Of a stretch of 9,036 bases of DNA, positions 1 through 7,254 are shown piece by piece (position 1 is the first letter of the stretch; each line of letters opens with the position of its first letter). A model generated the notes under the pieces. That model was not told the origin of the DNA. It ran no database searches and saw only the letters and a list, made by a program, of their open reading frames with translations. The position numbers and the translations under genes were made by a program. Location of the stretch: positions 1-9,036 of the forward strand of contig CATLGN010000047.1 in NCBI GenBank assembly GCA_949935685.1. Direction: 5' to 3'. Source of the DNA: an uncultured Lachnospiraceae bacterium. Its GTDB lineage: Bacteria > Bacillota > Clostridia > Lachnospirales > Lachnospiraceae.

Positions 1-449
1 TCCACACGCAGCGCCGGGAACGCGTCCAGAAGAATTCCGCCAAGCTGTGCGTTAATCTCCATAGAATGCAGCGGATAATTGTTCCGGGCCCTTCTGGTCA
101 CGACTTTAAAGCTCATGTTCTCCTGCGCGCCCGCATTTTCCATATATACTTTTTTCACATAGGAAATCACGTCTCTGCCCAGTTGTTCAAATCCCCGATC
201 TTCCAGAACTGCCACAGGGCAGATGCCGGAAATGCCGAATACGGTCTGCAGCGCTTCCACTGTCTCGTCCGCATCAAAATCCGTCAGCGCATCCACATAG
301 ATTCTGCCCTGTGTCTTGTGTACTTTAAATTCTCCGTCGCACCGCCGCAAAGCGTGACGAATCTGCCGCACAAGCGCGTCTTCAAACAGATACCGGTTCT
401 TTCCCTTTACGCCGATCTCCGCATATTTTATCAAAAATGAAGTAAACAT
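1..449 (-). CDS. thiI: ThiI, tRNA 4-thiouridine synthase (N-terminal part; runs off the left edge)
   Basis: Only the first 149 codons are present. ThiI adenylates U8 of tRNA and transfers persulfide sulfur from a cysteine desulfurase to make 4-thiouridine; in many bacteria it also feeds sulfur to thiamine synthesis. The start MFTSFLIKYAEIGVKGKNR matches the typical ThiI opening (IKYGEIxLKGKNR), and residues about 20-149 fit the ferredoxin-like and THUMP RNA-binding region (for example FKVVTRRARNNYPLHSMEIN near residues 114-133). The PP-loop pyrophosphatase domain and any rhodanese domain lie outside the window, so catalytic residues cannot be checked. The start ATG at 449 is preceded by AGGAGA ten bases upstream, which overlaps the stop codon of the desulfurase gene. 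The gap between the genes is only 17 bases, so the two are very likely co-transcribed and translationally linked. The partnership with the upstream desulfurase supports the call. Confidence 0.93.
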   Translation of the reverse strand, partial: MFTSFLIKYAEIGVKGKNRYLFEDALVRQIRHALRRCDGEFKVHKTQGRIYVDALTDFDADETVEALQTVFGISGICPVAVLEDRGFEQLGRDVISYVKKVYMENAGAQENMSFKVVTRRARNNYPLHSMEINAQLGGILLDAFPALRV

Positions 450-466
450 GGTTTCTCTGTCTCCTG

Positions 467-1624
467 TCAGTGTCTGGTGTATTTCCGCAATGTCGGAACA
501 ATATCATACAACGCCTGCAATGTGTCGTCGATTTCCTCCGCTGTCGTAAAAACAGAAAAAGAAAATCGCAGCGTGGAATCCAGCAATCCTTTTTCCAGTC
601 CCATCGCGCGCAGTGTATCGGACGGTTTCGGCGCTTTGTTGGATGCACAGGCACTGCCCGCGGACACATAAATGCCCCTCTCCTCGAGCGCGTGCAACAA
701 TACTTCGCTCCGTATGCCGCGGAAGGAGACGCTGACAATATGCGGTGCGCTCATTTCCCCGGTCAGTCCGTTGATTTTCACATCCGGTATCTGCAGTACG
801 CCCTGTACAAAACGTTCTTTCCGTTCGTACATGGCCGCCCGTTCCGTTTCCAGATTTTCATAGATCGTTTCCACCGCTTTGCCAAGACCCGCGATACCGG
901 GTACATTTTCCGTACCCGAGCGCATTCCTTTCTGTTGTCCGCCGCCGTAAACAATCGGATTGACCCGTATCTTTTCATTGATGTAAAGGAATCCGACGCC
1001 TTTCGGCCCATGAATCTTATGCCCGCTGACGGACAGCAGGTCTATCTGCATTTTTTTCGGATACATCCGGAACTTGCCATAACCCTGTATTGCATCCACG
1101 TGGAATATGATACGCGGATTGATGCTCTTCAGCAGCGAGCCGGCCTCCCCGACAGGCTGCACGGCGCCCACTTCATTGTTTACATACATGATCGATACCA
1201 GTATCGTGTCCCGCCGCACCGCACACCGCAGATCGTCCAGACGGATGATCCCGTAACGGTCCACCGGCAGATATGTGACCTGAAATCCCTGGCTTTCCAG
1301 ATAATGCATTGTCTGCATCACCGCCGGGTGCTCGACCGCCGTCGTTATGATATGCCGGCCCGCGCGCATATTGGCCGATGCCGCCCCGATCAGCGCCAGA
1401 TTATCCGATTCCGTCCCGCCGGATGTAAATACGATTTCCTTTTCGTTCACCTTGAGATTTTTGGCGATCACTTCCCGCGCATAGCGGATATAACGCTCGG
1501 CTTCCACACCTTTCATATGCATGCTCGAAGGATTTCCATAATCCTCGACCATAACTTTGCTCACAAGTTCCGCCACACACGGATAGGCTTTCGTCGTGGC
1601 AGAATTATCCAGATATACTTCCAT
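467..1624 (-). CDS. Cysteine desulfurase, NifS/IscS family
   Basis: PLP enzyme that takes sulfur from L-cysteine, leaving alanine and an enzyme-bound persulfide; acting next to ThiI it most likely supplies sulfur for tRNA thiolation. From Met at 1624 the protein has 385 residues, about family length. It opens with MEVYLDNSATT. Other motifs are TSGGTESDNLA (67-77), the cofactor-stacking His in VEHPAV (about 99), YVNNEVG (147-153), the PLP-binding Lys203 in SGHKIHGPKG, RSGTENV (235-241), and the persulfide Cys326 in SAGSACASNK. The extended loop around that Cys is typical of group I (IscS/NifS) enzymes rather than SufS. The frame continues upstream to an ATG at 1666, one base after the rsmE stop. 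That start adds 14 residues absent from typical family members, but it has a GGAAG-like site and cannot be excluded. The 1624 start has GGAG eleven bases upstream. I do not assign iscS versus nifS because no scaffold gene is nearby. Confidence 0.95.
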   Translation of the reverse strand: MEVYLDNSATTKAYPCVAELVSKVMVEDYGNPSSMHMKGVEAERYIRYAREVIAKNLKVNEKEIVFTSGGTESDNLALIGAASANMRAGRHIITTAVEHPAVMQTMHYLESQGFQVTYLPVDRYGIIRLDDLRCAVRRDTILVSIMYVNNEVGAVQPVGEAGSLLKSINPRIIFHVDAIQGYGKFRMYPKKMQIDLLSVSGHKIHGPKGVGFLYINEKIRVNPIVYGGGQQKGMRSGTENVPGIAGLGKAVETIYENLETERAAMYERKERFVQGVLQIPDVKINGLTGEMSAPHIVSVSFRGIRSEVLLHALEERGIYVSAGSACASNKAPKPSDTLRAMGLEKGLLDSTLRFSFSVFTTAEEIDDTLQALYDIVPTLRKYTRH

Positions 1625-1667
1625 ATGATAAAACGCTCCGTTTATATTCTCATAATCTATACCCATA

Positions 1668-2414
1668 TTATGCTTCTGCTTCCAGTTGGTACATTATCCA
1701 TGCCAACATAGTAAGCCCCGCCGTCTCCGTCCGCAGAATCCGCTTTCCCATCGTAACGGGCACAATGCCCGCCGCCTGCGCCGCTTCGATCTCACTGTCC
1801 GCAAATCCGCCTTCCGGGCCGATAAAGACAGCCACGCGCTGCCCGGCGCGAATGCTGCTGATCAGTTCCTTTGTCTTATCCATTCCCGCCGCCAGCTCAT
1901 AGGGAATCAGCTTGCAGTCCATGTCTGCAGCGTAGGACGCCGCTTCCGCCATCGACATAACCGGGCGTACCGACGGGATCAGCCGTCGTCTGCTCTGCTT
2001 TGCCGCCGCCTCCGCAATTCCCTGCCATCTTGCCAATCTGGTCTGCGCTTTTTTCCCGTCCAACTTTACCACCGACCGGCTGGCCGCCACCGGGATAATC
2101 TCATATGCGCCGAGTTCCACCGCCTTCTGGATCACCAGCTCCATTTTGTCCGCTTTGGGAAGCGCCTGAAACAGATAGATCTGTGCGGACAGTTCCAGTC
2201 CGTCCTCTTTGATAAAAAGCAGCTCGCACAGCACCGATTCGTCCGCAAAACATACGATCGCACACCGGTACTCCTTCCCGTCCACGCCATTGCTGACCGA
2301 AAGCTCGTCCCCCGGCTTCATGCGCAGCACATTTTTGATATGATTGACATCGCCGCCGGTAATGCAAACCTGTTTTCCCGTGATCTGCGCCGGCTCTACG
2401 AAAAACTGATGCAT
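1668..2414 (-). CDS. rsmE: RsmE, 16S rRNA (uracil1498-N3)-methyltransferase
   Basis: SPOUT-family methyltransferase that uses S-adenosylmethionine to methylate N3 of U1498 in 16S rRNA. The protein of 248 residues opens with MHQFFVEPAQITG, the characteristic RsmE start, and has a PUA-like N-terminal domain (about 1-70). The C-terminal SPOUT domain shows LGAYEIIPVAASRS (101-114), a KQSRRR segment (149-154), the glycine loop VFIGPEGGF (196-204) and RILRTETAGL (225-234), which form the knotted SAM site. The frame is open 90 bases further upstream to an ATG inside prmA. Those extra residues do not resemble the family, so the Met at 2414 is chosen even though its purine-rich AAAGGA lies about 13 bases upstream, which is long. 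It sits 59 bases after prmA and one base before an alternative desulfurase start, in a co-directional operon. The prmA-rsmE pair is a very common arrangement in Firmicutes. Confidence 0.95.
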   Translation of the reverse strand: MHQFFVEPAQITGKQVCITGGDVNHIKNVLRMKPGDELSVSNGVDGKEYRCAIVCFADESVLCELLFIKEDGLELSAQIYLFQALPKADKMELVIQKAVELGAYEIIPVAASRSVVKLDGKKAQTRLARWQGIAEAAAKQSRRRLIPSVRPVMSMAEAASYAADMDCKLIPYELAAGMDKTKELISSIRAGQRVAVFIGPEGGFADSEIEAAQAAGIVPVTMGKRILRTETAGLTMLAWIMYQLEAEA

Positions 2415-2473
2415 ATTTTCAACCGTTTCCTTTCCGTTTCCCCGGATCCACACCGACTGTCTCTGCCCGGATG

Positions 2474-3460
2474 TCAAACCCTGCGCGCCGTCACGCCGAC
2501 CCATTCTCCTTGATATGTCACTTCCAGTATTTCCATGCCGGCCGCCTTTACCGCTTCGGTCACGACGGTTTCTTTCTCATCGATAATGCCCGACATAATA
2601 TAAAGGCCGCCGGGTTTCAGGAATGACAAAACAACCGGCGTCAGCTCCACCAGCACATCCGCCAGAATATTGGCGGCCACTATATCATAACATGCATATC
2701 CGAGCGCATCCCGCACCGATTCGTCCGTGATGACATTGCCGATCAACAGCTCCCATTTTTCTTCGGAAATCCCGTTGGCTTCCATATTTTCCCTGACCGC
2801 AGACACCGCACACGGATCCAGATCCGTGCCCTTTGCCTCCCGGATGCCGTACAGAAGCGAAACAATGGACAAAATCCCGCTGCCGGTTCCTATATCCAGA
2901 AGCCTTGTGTCGGCCGTGATATATTTTCTGAGCTGCCGGATACAGAGCTGCGTTGTCTCGTGCATCCCTGTCCCGAACGCCGTCCCCGGATCGATATGCA
3001 GCACCTTTTTATCCCGGTCTGCCTCCGGCACGTCCTCCCACGAGGGCACAATCAGCAAATCATCTATGGTAAACTGATGAAAGTATTCCTTCCAGTTATT
3101 GATCCAGTCCTTGTCCTGCGTCTCGTCTACGGTTATCGTCCCTTTTCCGATGTCCATAAAACCGCGCACCGATTCCAGTTCCGCCTCCACCTCCCGCAAT
3201 ATAACATCCGTGTCGGTTTCTTCTCCTGCGCGTTTCAGCTTTCCGTTTTCTGTCTCTTCCACAAAGAAGCTGAGATACGCGATTCCGTCGTCCTCCTGCT
3301 CCTGCGGCGGAATATCCACAAACATCTGCGCCTTTTCCCCTTCCGTCAGCGGCACCTTATCCTCGATCTGTGCCCCTTCCAGACCAATGTCATACAAAGC
3401 GCTGATAATTATGTCTTCGGCTTCCGTCGTCGTTTCTATGATAAATTTTTTCCACTTCAT
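2474..3460 (-). CDS. prmA: PrmA, ribosomal protein L11 methyltransferase
   Basis: Class I SAM-dependent methyltransferase that methylates lysines and the N-terminal alpha-amine of ribosomal protein L11. It has 328 residues, slightly longer than the common size, partly because of an acidic insertion around residues 52-58. The N-terminal substrate-binding domain spans about 1-110. Family signatures are WKEYFHQF (123-130), DPGTAFGTGMHETT (157-170), the SAM-binding loop DIGTGSG (189-195), GTDLDP (211-216) whose acidic residue contacts the ribose, and VAANILADVLVEL (261-273). The start at 3460 is supported by AAAGGA nine bases upstream. In many Clostridia prmA follows dnaJ directly; here about 4.3 kb of accessory genes separates the two, and the gene appears to have its own promoter. 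It is the first gene of the prmA-rsmE-desulfurase-thiI run. Confidence 0.96.
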   Translation of the reverse strand: MKWKKFIIETTTEAEDIIISALYDIGLEGAQIEDKVPLTEGEKAQMFVDIPPQEQEDDGIAYLSFFVEETENGKLKRAGEETDTDVILREVEAELESVRGFMDIGKGTITVDETQDKDWINNWKEYFHQFTIDDLLIVPSWEDVPEADRDKKVLHIDPGTAFGTGMHETTQLCIRQLRKYITADTRLLDIGTGSGILSIVSLLYGIREAKGTDLDPCAVSAVRENMEANGISEEKWELLIGNVITDESVRDALGYACYDIVAANILADVLVELTPVVLSFLKPGGLYIMSGIIDEKETVVTEAVKAAGMEILEVTYQGEWVGVTARRV

Positions 3461-3493
3461 ATAAAAAATTCCTTTCGATCCTCTCGCCGTTCT

Positions 3494-3502
3494 ATTTTAG
3501 CA
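3494..3502 (-). promoter_or_regulatory. Putative extended -10 promoter of the prmA operon
   Basis: On the minus strand the sequence reads TGCTAAAAT, a TG-n-TAAAAT extended -10 element about 35 bases upstream of the prmA start. No convincing TTGACA-like -35 is found at 16-18 bases, which fits extended -10 promoters that depend less on a -35 box. Because prmA has no co-directional gene close upstream, a promoter must lie in the 237-base gap to the divergent DUF4474-like gene. The rest of that gap shows only T/C-rich tracts; a weak TATGAT at 3666-3671 may serve the divergent gene. Confidence 0.5.
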
Positions 3503-3697
3503 CAACCCGCCCAATACTTCCACACGAAAAAGAGGGAAACTATGAAATATATTGGCATTCCATCCCCTCCGGCTGTGCACTGGCTGGCCGACAATATCGT
3601 TCCTTTTTTCTACAAATTCCAAATTTTTTCCCCTCCGCCGCGTTCCCTCTCCCTGCATACCTACATATGATAAAGAAACAGAAGAAAGGACTCTGTT

Positions 3698-4612
3698 ATG
3701 TACTTCTTTTTTGGAATCTTTCTGATTCTCTGTATCTTCTTTTTCTGTCTGTGTTTCTGGAAAAAGAACTGCATTATCAAAAAAATCCGTTGTATGGATT
3801 TTTGTCAAAAGGTATGTACGCTCAACGAACTGCTCTGTCCCTTCGGTTTTTCCTATCTGCCCGAGCAGGATATTATCACTTCCACGCGGGATGCCTGGCA
3901 GCGGGAATTCGGATATTGCGCTCTGTTTGACCGGGCGGCCGCACATTTTAATATGGTGTTCGACTGTGAGCCGATCTATTTTAATTATCAGGGCCGGACA
4001 TGGCTGATCGAATTCTGGAAAGGGCAGTACGGAATCAATACCGGCGGGGAGATCGGTGTCTACCATGCCGATTCTGTCATTGCCCCTGAGCAGTATGACA
4101 AAACGCTGTTTCACAGCGTATCGAATCAGGAAATGCCGTATATGACCATGCAATTATTTTATAAGGGCAGACTTTTGTTTTCCCTGCATGGCATTCACTG
4201 GTGGCTGACCGGATTTGACGTCGGTCATTTCTGTGAGCCGGAAGATCTGACAATGAAGGCTTCTGTCACCTTTCCCAATGCCTGCATGCTACAGCGTTTC
4301 GTGGACGGCCTGATGCACAGCGGCTATAACGAATGTGCGCTTTTCATCTGTGACCTCACAGTATGCTTTACATTCTCCGTGCCCTGTACCAGACAGTATC
4401 GTCCCTGGCTGGCATCCCACATTTCTCAGTTTGAAAACCGGCTGTTCTGCAAACTATACCGGTTTATTACCCGGCCTTTTACCTGTACGCTGGATAAGCT
4501 GCTCTATCTGTATTATTTCCTGCCTGCCGCATTCCGTCATATGTTTTGTTTCCGCAAATGCCGGAAGCAAAAAATGCCGCGCTGCCGGAAAAAAAGGAGA
4601 AACTGCCGATGA
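3698..4612 (+). CDS. Membrane-anchored DUF4474-like protein of unknown function
   Basis: The protein has 304 residues. Residues 2-21 form a very hydrophobic segment followed by WKK, so it is probably anchored with a short outside end and a cytoplasmic body. Residues about 42-195 look like DUF4474 from memory of the family: CPFGFSYLPEQDII (47-60), DAWQREFGYC (65-74), a WLIEFWKGQYG block (102-112) followed by TGGEIG (115-120), and HWWLTGFDVGHF (167-178). The C-terminal 100 residues contain a hydrophobic stretch (268-279) and end in a strongly basic tail rich in Lys, Arg and Cys. No catalytic motif is recognised. The start ATG has AGAAAGGA seven bases upstream. Its stop overlaps the metallophosphoesterase start in ATGA, so the two products are probably made together. 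The DUF4474 assignment is from recalled motifs, not a search. Confidence 0.82.
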   Translation: MYFFFGIFLILCIFFFCLCFWKKNCIIKKIRCMDFCQKVCTLNELLCPFGFSYLPEQDIITSTRDAWQREFGYCALFDRAAAHFNMVFDCEPIYFNYQGRTWLIEFWKGQYGINTGGEIGVYHADSVIAPEQYDKTLFHSVSNQEMPYMTMQLFYKGRLLFSLHGIHWWLTGFDVGHFCEPEDLTMKASVTFPNACMLQRFVDGLMHSGYNECALFICDLTVCFTFSVPCTRQYRPWLASHISQFENRLFCKLYRFITRPFTCTLDKLLYLYYFLPAAFRHMFCFRKCRKQKMPRCRKKRRNCR

Positions 4613-5514
4613 TACCGCTGTCCCCGGCTGCCCGCAGCCGAAAACGTATTTCCAACGCTTTCGAGGATGCCCTCCGGCTGCCGCTCTGCCCCCGCTCCAA
4701 GTATATTCTGTTCAGCGACTGTCACCGGGGTGTGGGAAATGCAAACGACAATTTTCTGTCAAACGAATATCTCTATCTGGCGGCTCTGCAGCATTATTTC
4801 CGCAGAGGATTTACCTATCTGGAACTCGGTGACGGCGATGAACTGTGGGAAAACCGTTCTTTTCAGAAAATTAAGGAAGTCCATCCCCGCAGTTTTGAAA
4901 TCATATCCCGTTACTACGCCGCAGGTCGGATGTACGCCGTTTACGGCAATCATGATATGGTAAAACGCCGGAGCAGATTTCGTCAGCAACACCTGCACAG
5001 CTACTTCTGTGACCATTCCCTGCAAGAACGGCCGCTCTGCCCCGATATTATCTTTTATTCCGGCATCATCTTACAGGACATCAACCAAAAAACCGACGTC
5101 TACCTGACGCATGGCCATCAGGCCGATCCGCTGAACAGTACCTTATGGCTCCTGTCACGTTTTCTCGTGCGCTATGTATGGAGGCCGCTTGAAAAACTCG
5201 GGATTCCCGATCCCACCAGCGCGGCCAAAAATAACCGCAGAAAAAAGAAATCCGAACAACACCTCGTAAAATGGGCACAGGAACACAGACACCTTCTTGT
5301 CACCGGCCACACCCATCATCCGATGATTGGCACAAAAGAGTCGCCCTATTGCAATACCGGAAGCTGTATCCATCCCACCGGTATCACAGGCATTGAAATC
5401 GAAAACCGCTGCCTGACACTTGTCAAATGGAGTACGCAGGCAAGAACCGACCTGACGCTGCAGGCGGCCCGGGAAGTTCTGGGCAACACCATCTGCCTTG
5501 ACGCATATCGGTAA
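4609..5514 (+). CDS. Calcineurin-like metallophosphoesterase
   Basis: Predicted two-metal phosphoesterase of 301 residues with no signal peptide or clear membrane span. The metal-site motifs appear in the usual order: DCH (37-39) in FSDCHRG, GDGDE (74-78) where D75 would bridge the metals, GNHD (113-116), THGH (167-170), and GHTHH (223-227). All ligands expected for an active enzyme are present. A basic linker (residues 199-204, RRKKK) and a predicted amphipathic region (178-193) may touch membrane or nucleic acid. The substrate cannot be told from sequence; relatives act on nucleotides, UDP-sugars or phosphodiesters. The frame extends back to 4546, but AGGAGA eight bases before the ATG at 4609 and its ATGA overlap with the upstream stop decide the start. 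Coupling suggests the enzyme works with the membrane-anchored DUF4474-like protein. Confidence 0.9.
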   Translation: MIPLSPAARSRKRISNAFEDALRLPLCPRSKYILFSDCHRGVGNANDNFLSNEYLYLAALQHYFRRGFTYLELGDGDELWENRSFQKIKEVHPRSFEIISRYYAAGRMYAVYGNHDMVKRRSRFRQQHLHSYFCDHSLQERPLCPDIIFYSGIILQDINQKTDVYLTHGHQADPLNSTLWLLSRFLVRYVWRPLEKLGIPDPTSAAKNNRRKKKSEQHLVKWAQEHRHLLVTGHTHHPMIGTKESPYCNTGSCIHPTGITGIEIENRCLTLVKWSTQARTDLTLQAAREVLGNTICLDAYR

Positions 5515-5530
5515 ACTCACGGGCGATATA

Positions 5531-5570
5531 TGAGAACCGCCGCAGTCTCAGGCAACTGCGGCGGTTCTCA
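5531..5570. terminator. Perfect 16-bp stem between convergent genes, possible bidirectional terminator
   Basis: TGAGAACCGCCGCAGT at 5531-5546 pairs perfectly with 5555-5570, leaving an eight-base loop (5547-5554). It lies 16 bases after the metallophosphoesterase stop and 38 bases from the end of the convergent small-gene operon, where a shared terminator is expected. Neither side has a U-tract, so it is not a standard intrinsic terminator. It may act as an mRNA 3'-end stabiliser or with Rho. Confidence 0.6.
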
Positions 5571-5608
5571 CAGGGAAGTATAAGACAAACCAAACATTGC
5601 CCAAAACA

Positions 5609-6082
5609 CTATGCTCTTTTGTCTGTCTCCCGGTTTTGGTATATTTCCAGAATCCGCCGAAAAGCCTGCTCTCTGTCCGGTGCACAGCTTCCATAGTTCT
5701 GATGTGACCAGTCGCGGTCCCATCCACAGAGAAACATCCTCTCCACACCAACCCCGCTCCCTTTCTCAATCGTATAAAACCCGGTCCGGGTATAATTCCG
5801 GTCAAAAATCATCACAAGCTCATAACATAATGGCTCATCTTCCGGTTCAGGCAATGTCAGCCGCAACGCCATAACAGACTCGTTCACGCTGACAAATGTC
5901 GCCTGAAACTGTTCCGCACGATAGGGGTTCGCAATCCCTTCCTGTTCCAACAAACGGTTCATCACCTTATACAAAAATGCCTGATCCTGTTCCAACACGC
6001 CGATCAACCGAGCCCCTTCCCCATAAAACCATCCGGGAAGCATGCGATGCTCCAGTTGATACCTGACTTCATGCAGTGACAT
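5609..6082 (-). CDS. Conserved-looking small soluble protein, function unknown
   Basis: Not recognised. The predicted 157-residue protein is acidic to neutral with no membrane segment or signal peptide. It is rich in aromatic residues and Met, with an N-terminal helix-like stretch (1-48), a central beta-like part (about 58-105, including CYELVMIFDRNYTRTGFYTI at 86-105) and a C-terminal part with CGWDRDWSHQNYG (119-131) ending in a predicted helix (136-149). The mix looks like a folded alpha/beta domain, not a chance frame. It is the last gene of a three-gene run: the start ATG at 6082 comes six bases after the stop of the preceding gene, and GAGG lies four bases upstream, a short spacing that suggests coupled translation. 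It is likely a cytoplasmic partner of the two membrane proteins encoded upstream. Confidence 0.75.
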   Translation of the reverse strand: MSLHEVRYQLEHRMLPGWFYGEGARLIGVLEQDQAFLYKVMNRLLEQEGIANPYRAEQFQATFVSVNESVMALRLTLPEPEDEPLCYELVMIFDRNYTRTGFYTIEKGSGVGVERMFLCGWDRDWSHQNYGSCAPDREQAFRRILEIYQNRETDKRA

Positions 6083-6088
6083 ACATCC

Positions 6089-6703
6089 TCACACCTTCTG
6101 CACTTTCACCGGTTTTTTCATCTTTCCCGTAACTTCCACATGGTTCGCGGCGTTAATTTCATCCATCCACTTATCTTTCCATGCCACAAATGCCTTTGCC
6201 TCCTCAGGCTGTATAATATTGACCGGATGGTACTTATCGTCGTTCAGATTTTCTTCCGCTACCATAACCGAAAGCAGTTCCTTCTGGCTTCTGTCATACA
6301 GTTCCACCCAGATGGCGCCTTTTTTGCTGTTGACAATGGCAACATCCTTCTTCTCGAGGCAGTAAGCATTGGTGTAGCTCAGATCGCCGCCTTCACAGGA
6401 CAGCGGCACAATATACAGGCGTTCCGCGTTAAAAGCAAGCGCATAATACCAGTATGTCGTTGTCGTCTTCTTCCCCTGATACGTCTCCCACTCCCAGGTG
6501 CCGTATGCTCTCGTATAGTTCTCCACGCCCGGCACACATTTCTGCAATATGTTCCAGACATGCTCTTTGTCCTCTCCGCCCTTTGCCTTATTCCGGTTTA
6601 TCTTATCCCGGATTGTGATATAGATAAAGATCACAACGATCAGGCCGACCACCATCGCTATAATCTGCGGAACTGTAAAGCCATAATATGTAGTTAGTAA
6701 CAT
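6089..6703 (-). CDS. Single-pass membrane protein with a soluble, possibly PH-like, domain; function unknown
   Basis: Not recognised as a named family. Of 204 residues, 10-31 form one strong membrane segment (IIAMVVGLIVVIFIYITI is its core), followed by a basic stretch (IRDKINRNKAK), so the C-terminal part is predicted to be cytoplasmic by the positive-inside rule. Residues about 45-185 are strand-rich: a YYALAFNAERLYIVPL stretch (86-101), then CLEKKDVAIVNSKKGAIWVELYD split over 115-137, ending in a predicted helix (167-184). A strand-rich body closed by a C-terminal helix, with a phrase of the type 'my protein as seen by its own strand', is what bacterial PH-like domains look like, but this is only a structural guess. 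The start at 6703 has an excellent GGAGGAGGAG site. It lies 22 bases after the upstream gene and 6 before the next. Confidence 0.78.
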   Translation of the reverse strand: MLLTTYYGFTVPQIIAMVVGLIVVIFIYITIRDKINRNKAKGGEDKEHVWNILQKCVPGVENYTRAYGTWEWETYQGKKTTTTYWYYALAFNAERLYIVPLSCEGGDLSYTNAYCLEKKDVAIVNSKKGAIWVELYDRSQKELLSVMVAEENLNDDKYHPVNIIQPEEAKAFVAWKDKWMDEINAANHVEVTGKMKKPVKVQKV

Positions 6704-6725
6704 TTCTCTCCTCCTCCGAAACGCA

Positions 6726-7169
6726 TTATTGATTCATATACGCTCTGTTAAACTGTTTTTTTGCATTTTTTACATAGGTGACATCAAATACTCTTCGATT
6801 GGTGTCCATCAGGATGCTGCGAAAAAATCCGCCATATGTATGATCGCGCCACCCGGCCTGACCCAGATCGGACCAGTAATAGACCTTTTTGCGATATATC
6901 ATTCCATATTCGTAAAAGGCCAGATATTCTCTGAGATGTATCAGCGGATAAAGGCCAAATGCCACCGTCAGCACCAGATTCACCACAATCGTACTCCCGG
7001 AAGGAGGCACTTCGCCCCAGTTACGGATCGCCGCAATCCCGCCAAAATTCATAATATCCAACAAGATGCAAAAAGCGGTTCTCCATCCGGCCTGAATGGC
7101 AATTTTCAGCTTATCGGCAGGACATTCCGTCAACATCTGCCCAAGCGTATTCTCTGCATTCACAGCCAT
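6726..7169 (-). CDS. Two-pass membrane protein with a short C-terminal PH-like part; function unknown
   Basis: Of 147 residues, 29-49 and 58-78 are likely membrane segments, joined by a short loop with PPSGS. After them comes FYEYGMIYRKKVYYWSDLG (85-103), of the form 'Y-E-x-G-hydrophobic-Y-R-x-K', which resembles the first strands of bacterial PH-like domains that follow two membrane helices. The last 22 residues (RVFDVTYVKNAKKQFNRAY) would be the final strand and helix. The domain seems shorter than a full PH fold, so this remains an inference. A GTG at 7178 also opens the frame, but GAGGGG is directly against it. The ATG at 7169 lies nine bases from that site and is preferred. This is the first gene of the three-gene operon, and its promoter region adjoins the palindromic element. 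Confidence 0.77.
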   Translation of the reverse strand: MAVNAENTLGQMLTECPADKLKIAIQAGWRTAFCILLDIMNFGGIAAIRNWGEVPPSGSTIVVNLVLTVAFGLYPLIHLREYLAFYEYGMIYRKKVYYWSDLGQAGWRDHTYGGFFRSILMDTNRRVFDVTYVKNAKKQFNRAYMNQ

Positions 7170-7216
7170 TCTTATCACCCCCTCTTTTTATTATATACGC
7201 CCACTTCCTAACGCCT

Positions 7217-7246
7217 ATTTTACTACACTGCACAAGCATTGTGCAA
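7217..7246 (-). promoter_or_regulatory. Putative promoter of the three-gene operon
   Basis: On the minus strand TTGCAC (7241-7246) is followed after 18 bases by TAAAAT (7217-7222), about 48 bases before the ATG at 7169. A second AT-rich box, TATAAT at 7190-7195, is a closer -10 match but has no good -35 and would leave a very short leader, so the first pair is preferred. The -35 is only nine bases from the direct repeat that flanks the palindromic element. Confidence 0.5.
7229..7245. promoter_or_regulatory. Operator-like palindrome in the promoter
   Basis: TGCACAA-GCA-TTGTGCA is a perfect 7-bp inverted repeat with a three-base centre. It covers most of the -35 and half the spacer of the putative promoter, the classic place for a repressor site. 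No regulator gene is nearby, so the binding protein is unknown. It could instead be a small hairpin by chance. Confidence 0.4.
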
Positions 7247-7254
7247 GGTAGTCA

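Noticed and set aside
470..1711. Long plus-strand open frame (413 codons)
   Set aside because: It lies antisense over the cysteine desulfurase gene, whose motifs are complete. The translation is Arg/His-rich without any family pattern, as usual for a mirror frame.
1686..2513. Plus-strand open frame of 275 codons
   Set aside because: Antisense of rsmE with biased composition and no motif.
2960..3670. Plus-strand open frame of 236 codons
   Set aside because: Antisense of prmA running into the intergenic gap; no ribosome binding site or recognisable domain.
3497..4153. Minus-strand frame of 218 codons
   Set aside because: It covers the prmA promoter region and the first half of the DUF4474-like gene in antisense. 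The plus-strand gene has the better ribosome site, membrane segment and family motifs.
4546..4608. Longer N-terminus for the metallophosphoesterase
   Set aside because: The extra 21 residues lie inside the preceding gene and lack a ribosome site, while the ATG at 4609 has AGGAGA at ideal distance.
6140..6697. Plus-strand frame of 185 codons
   Set aside because: Mirror of the minus-strand gene at 6089-6703, which has an excellent ribosome binding site and close operon spacing.
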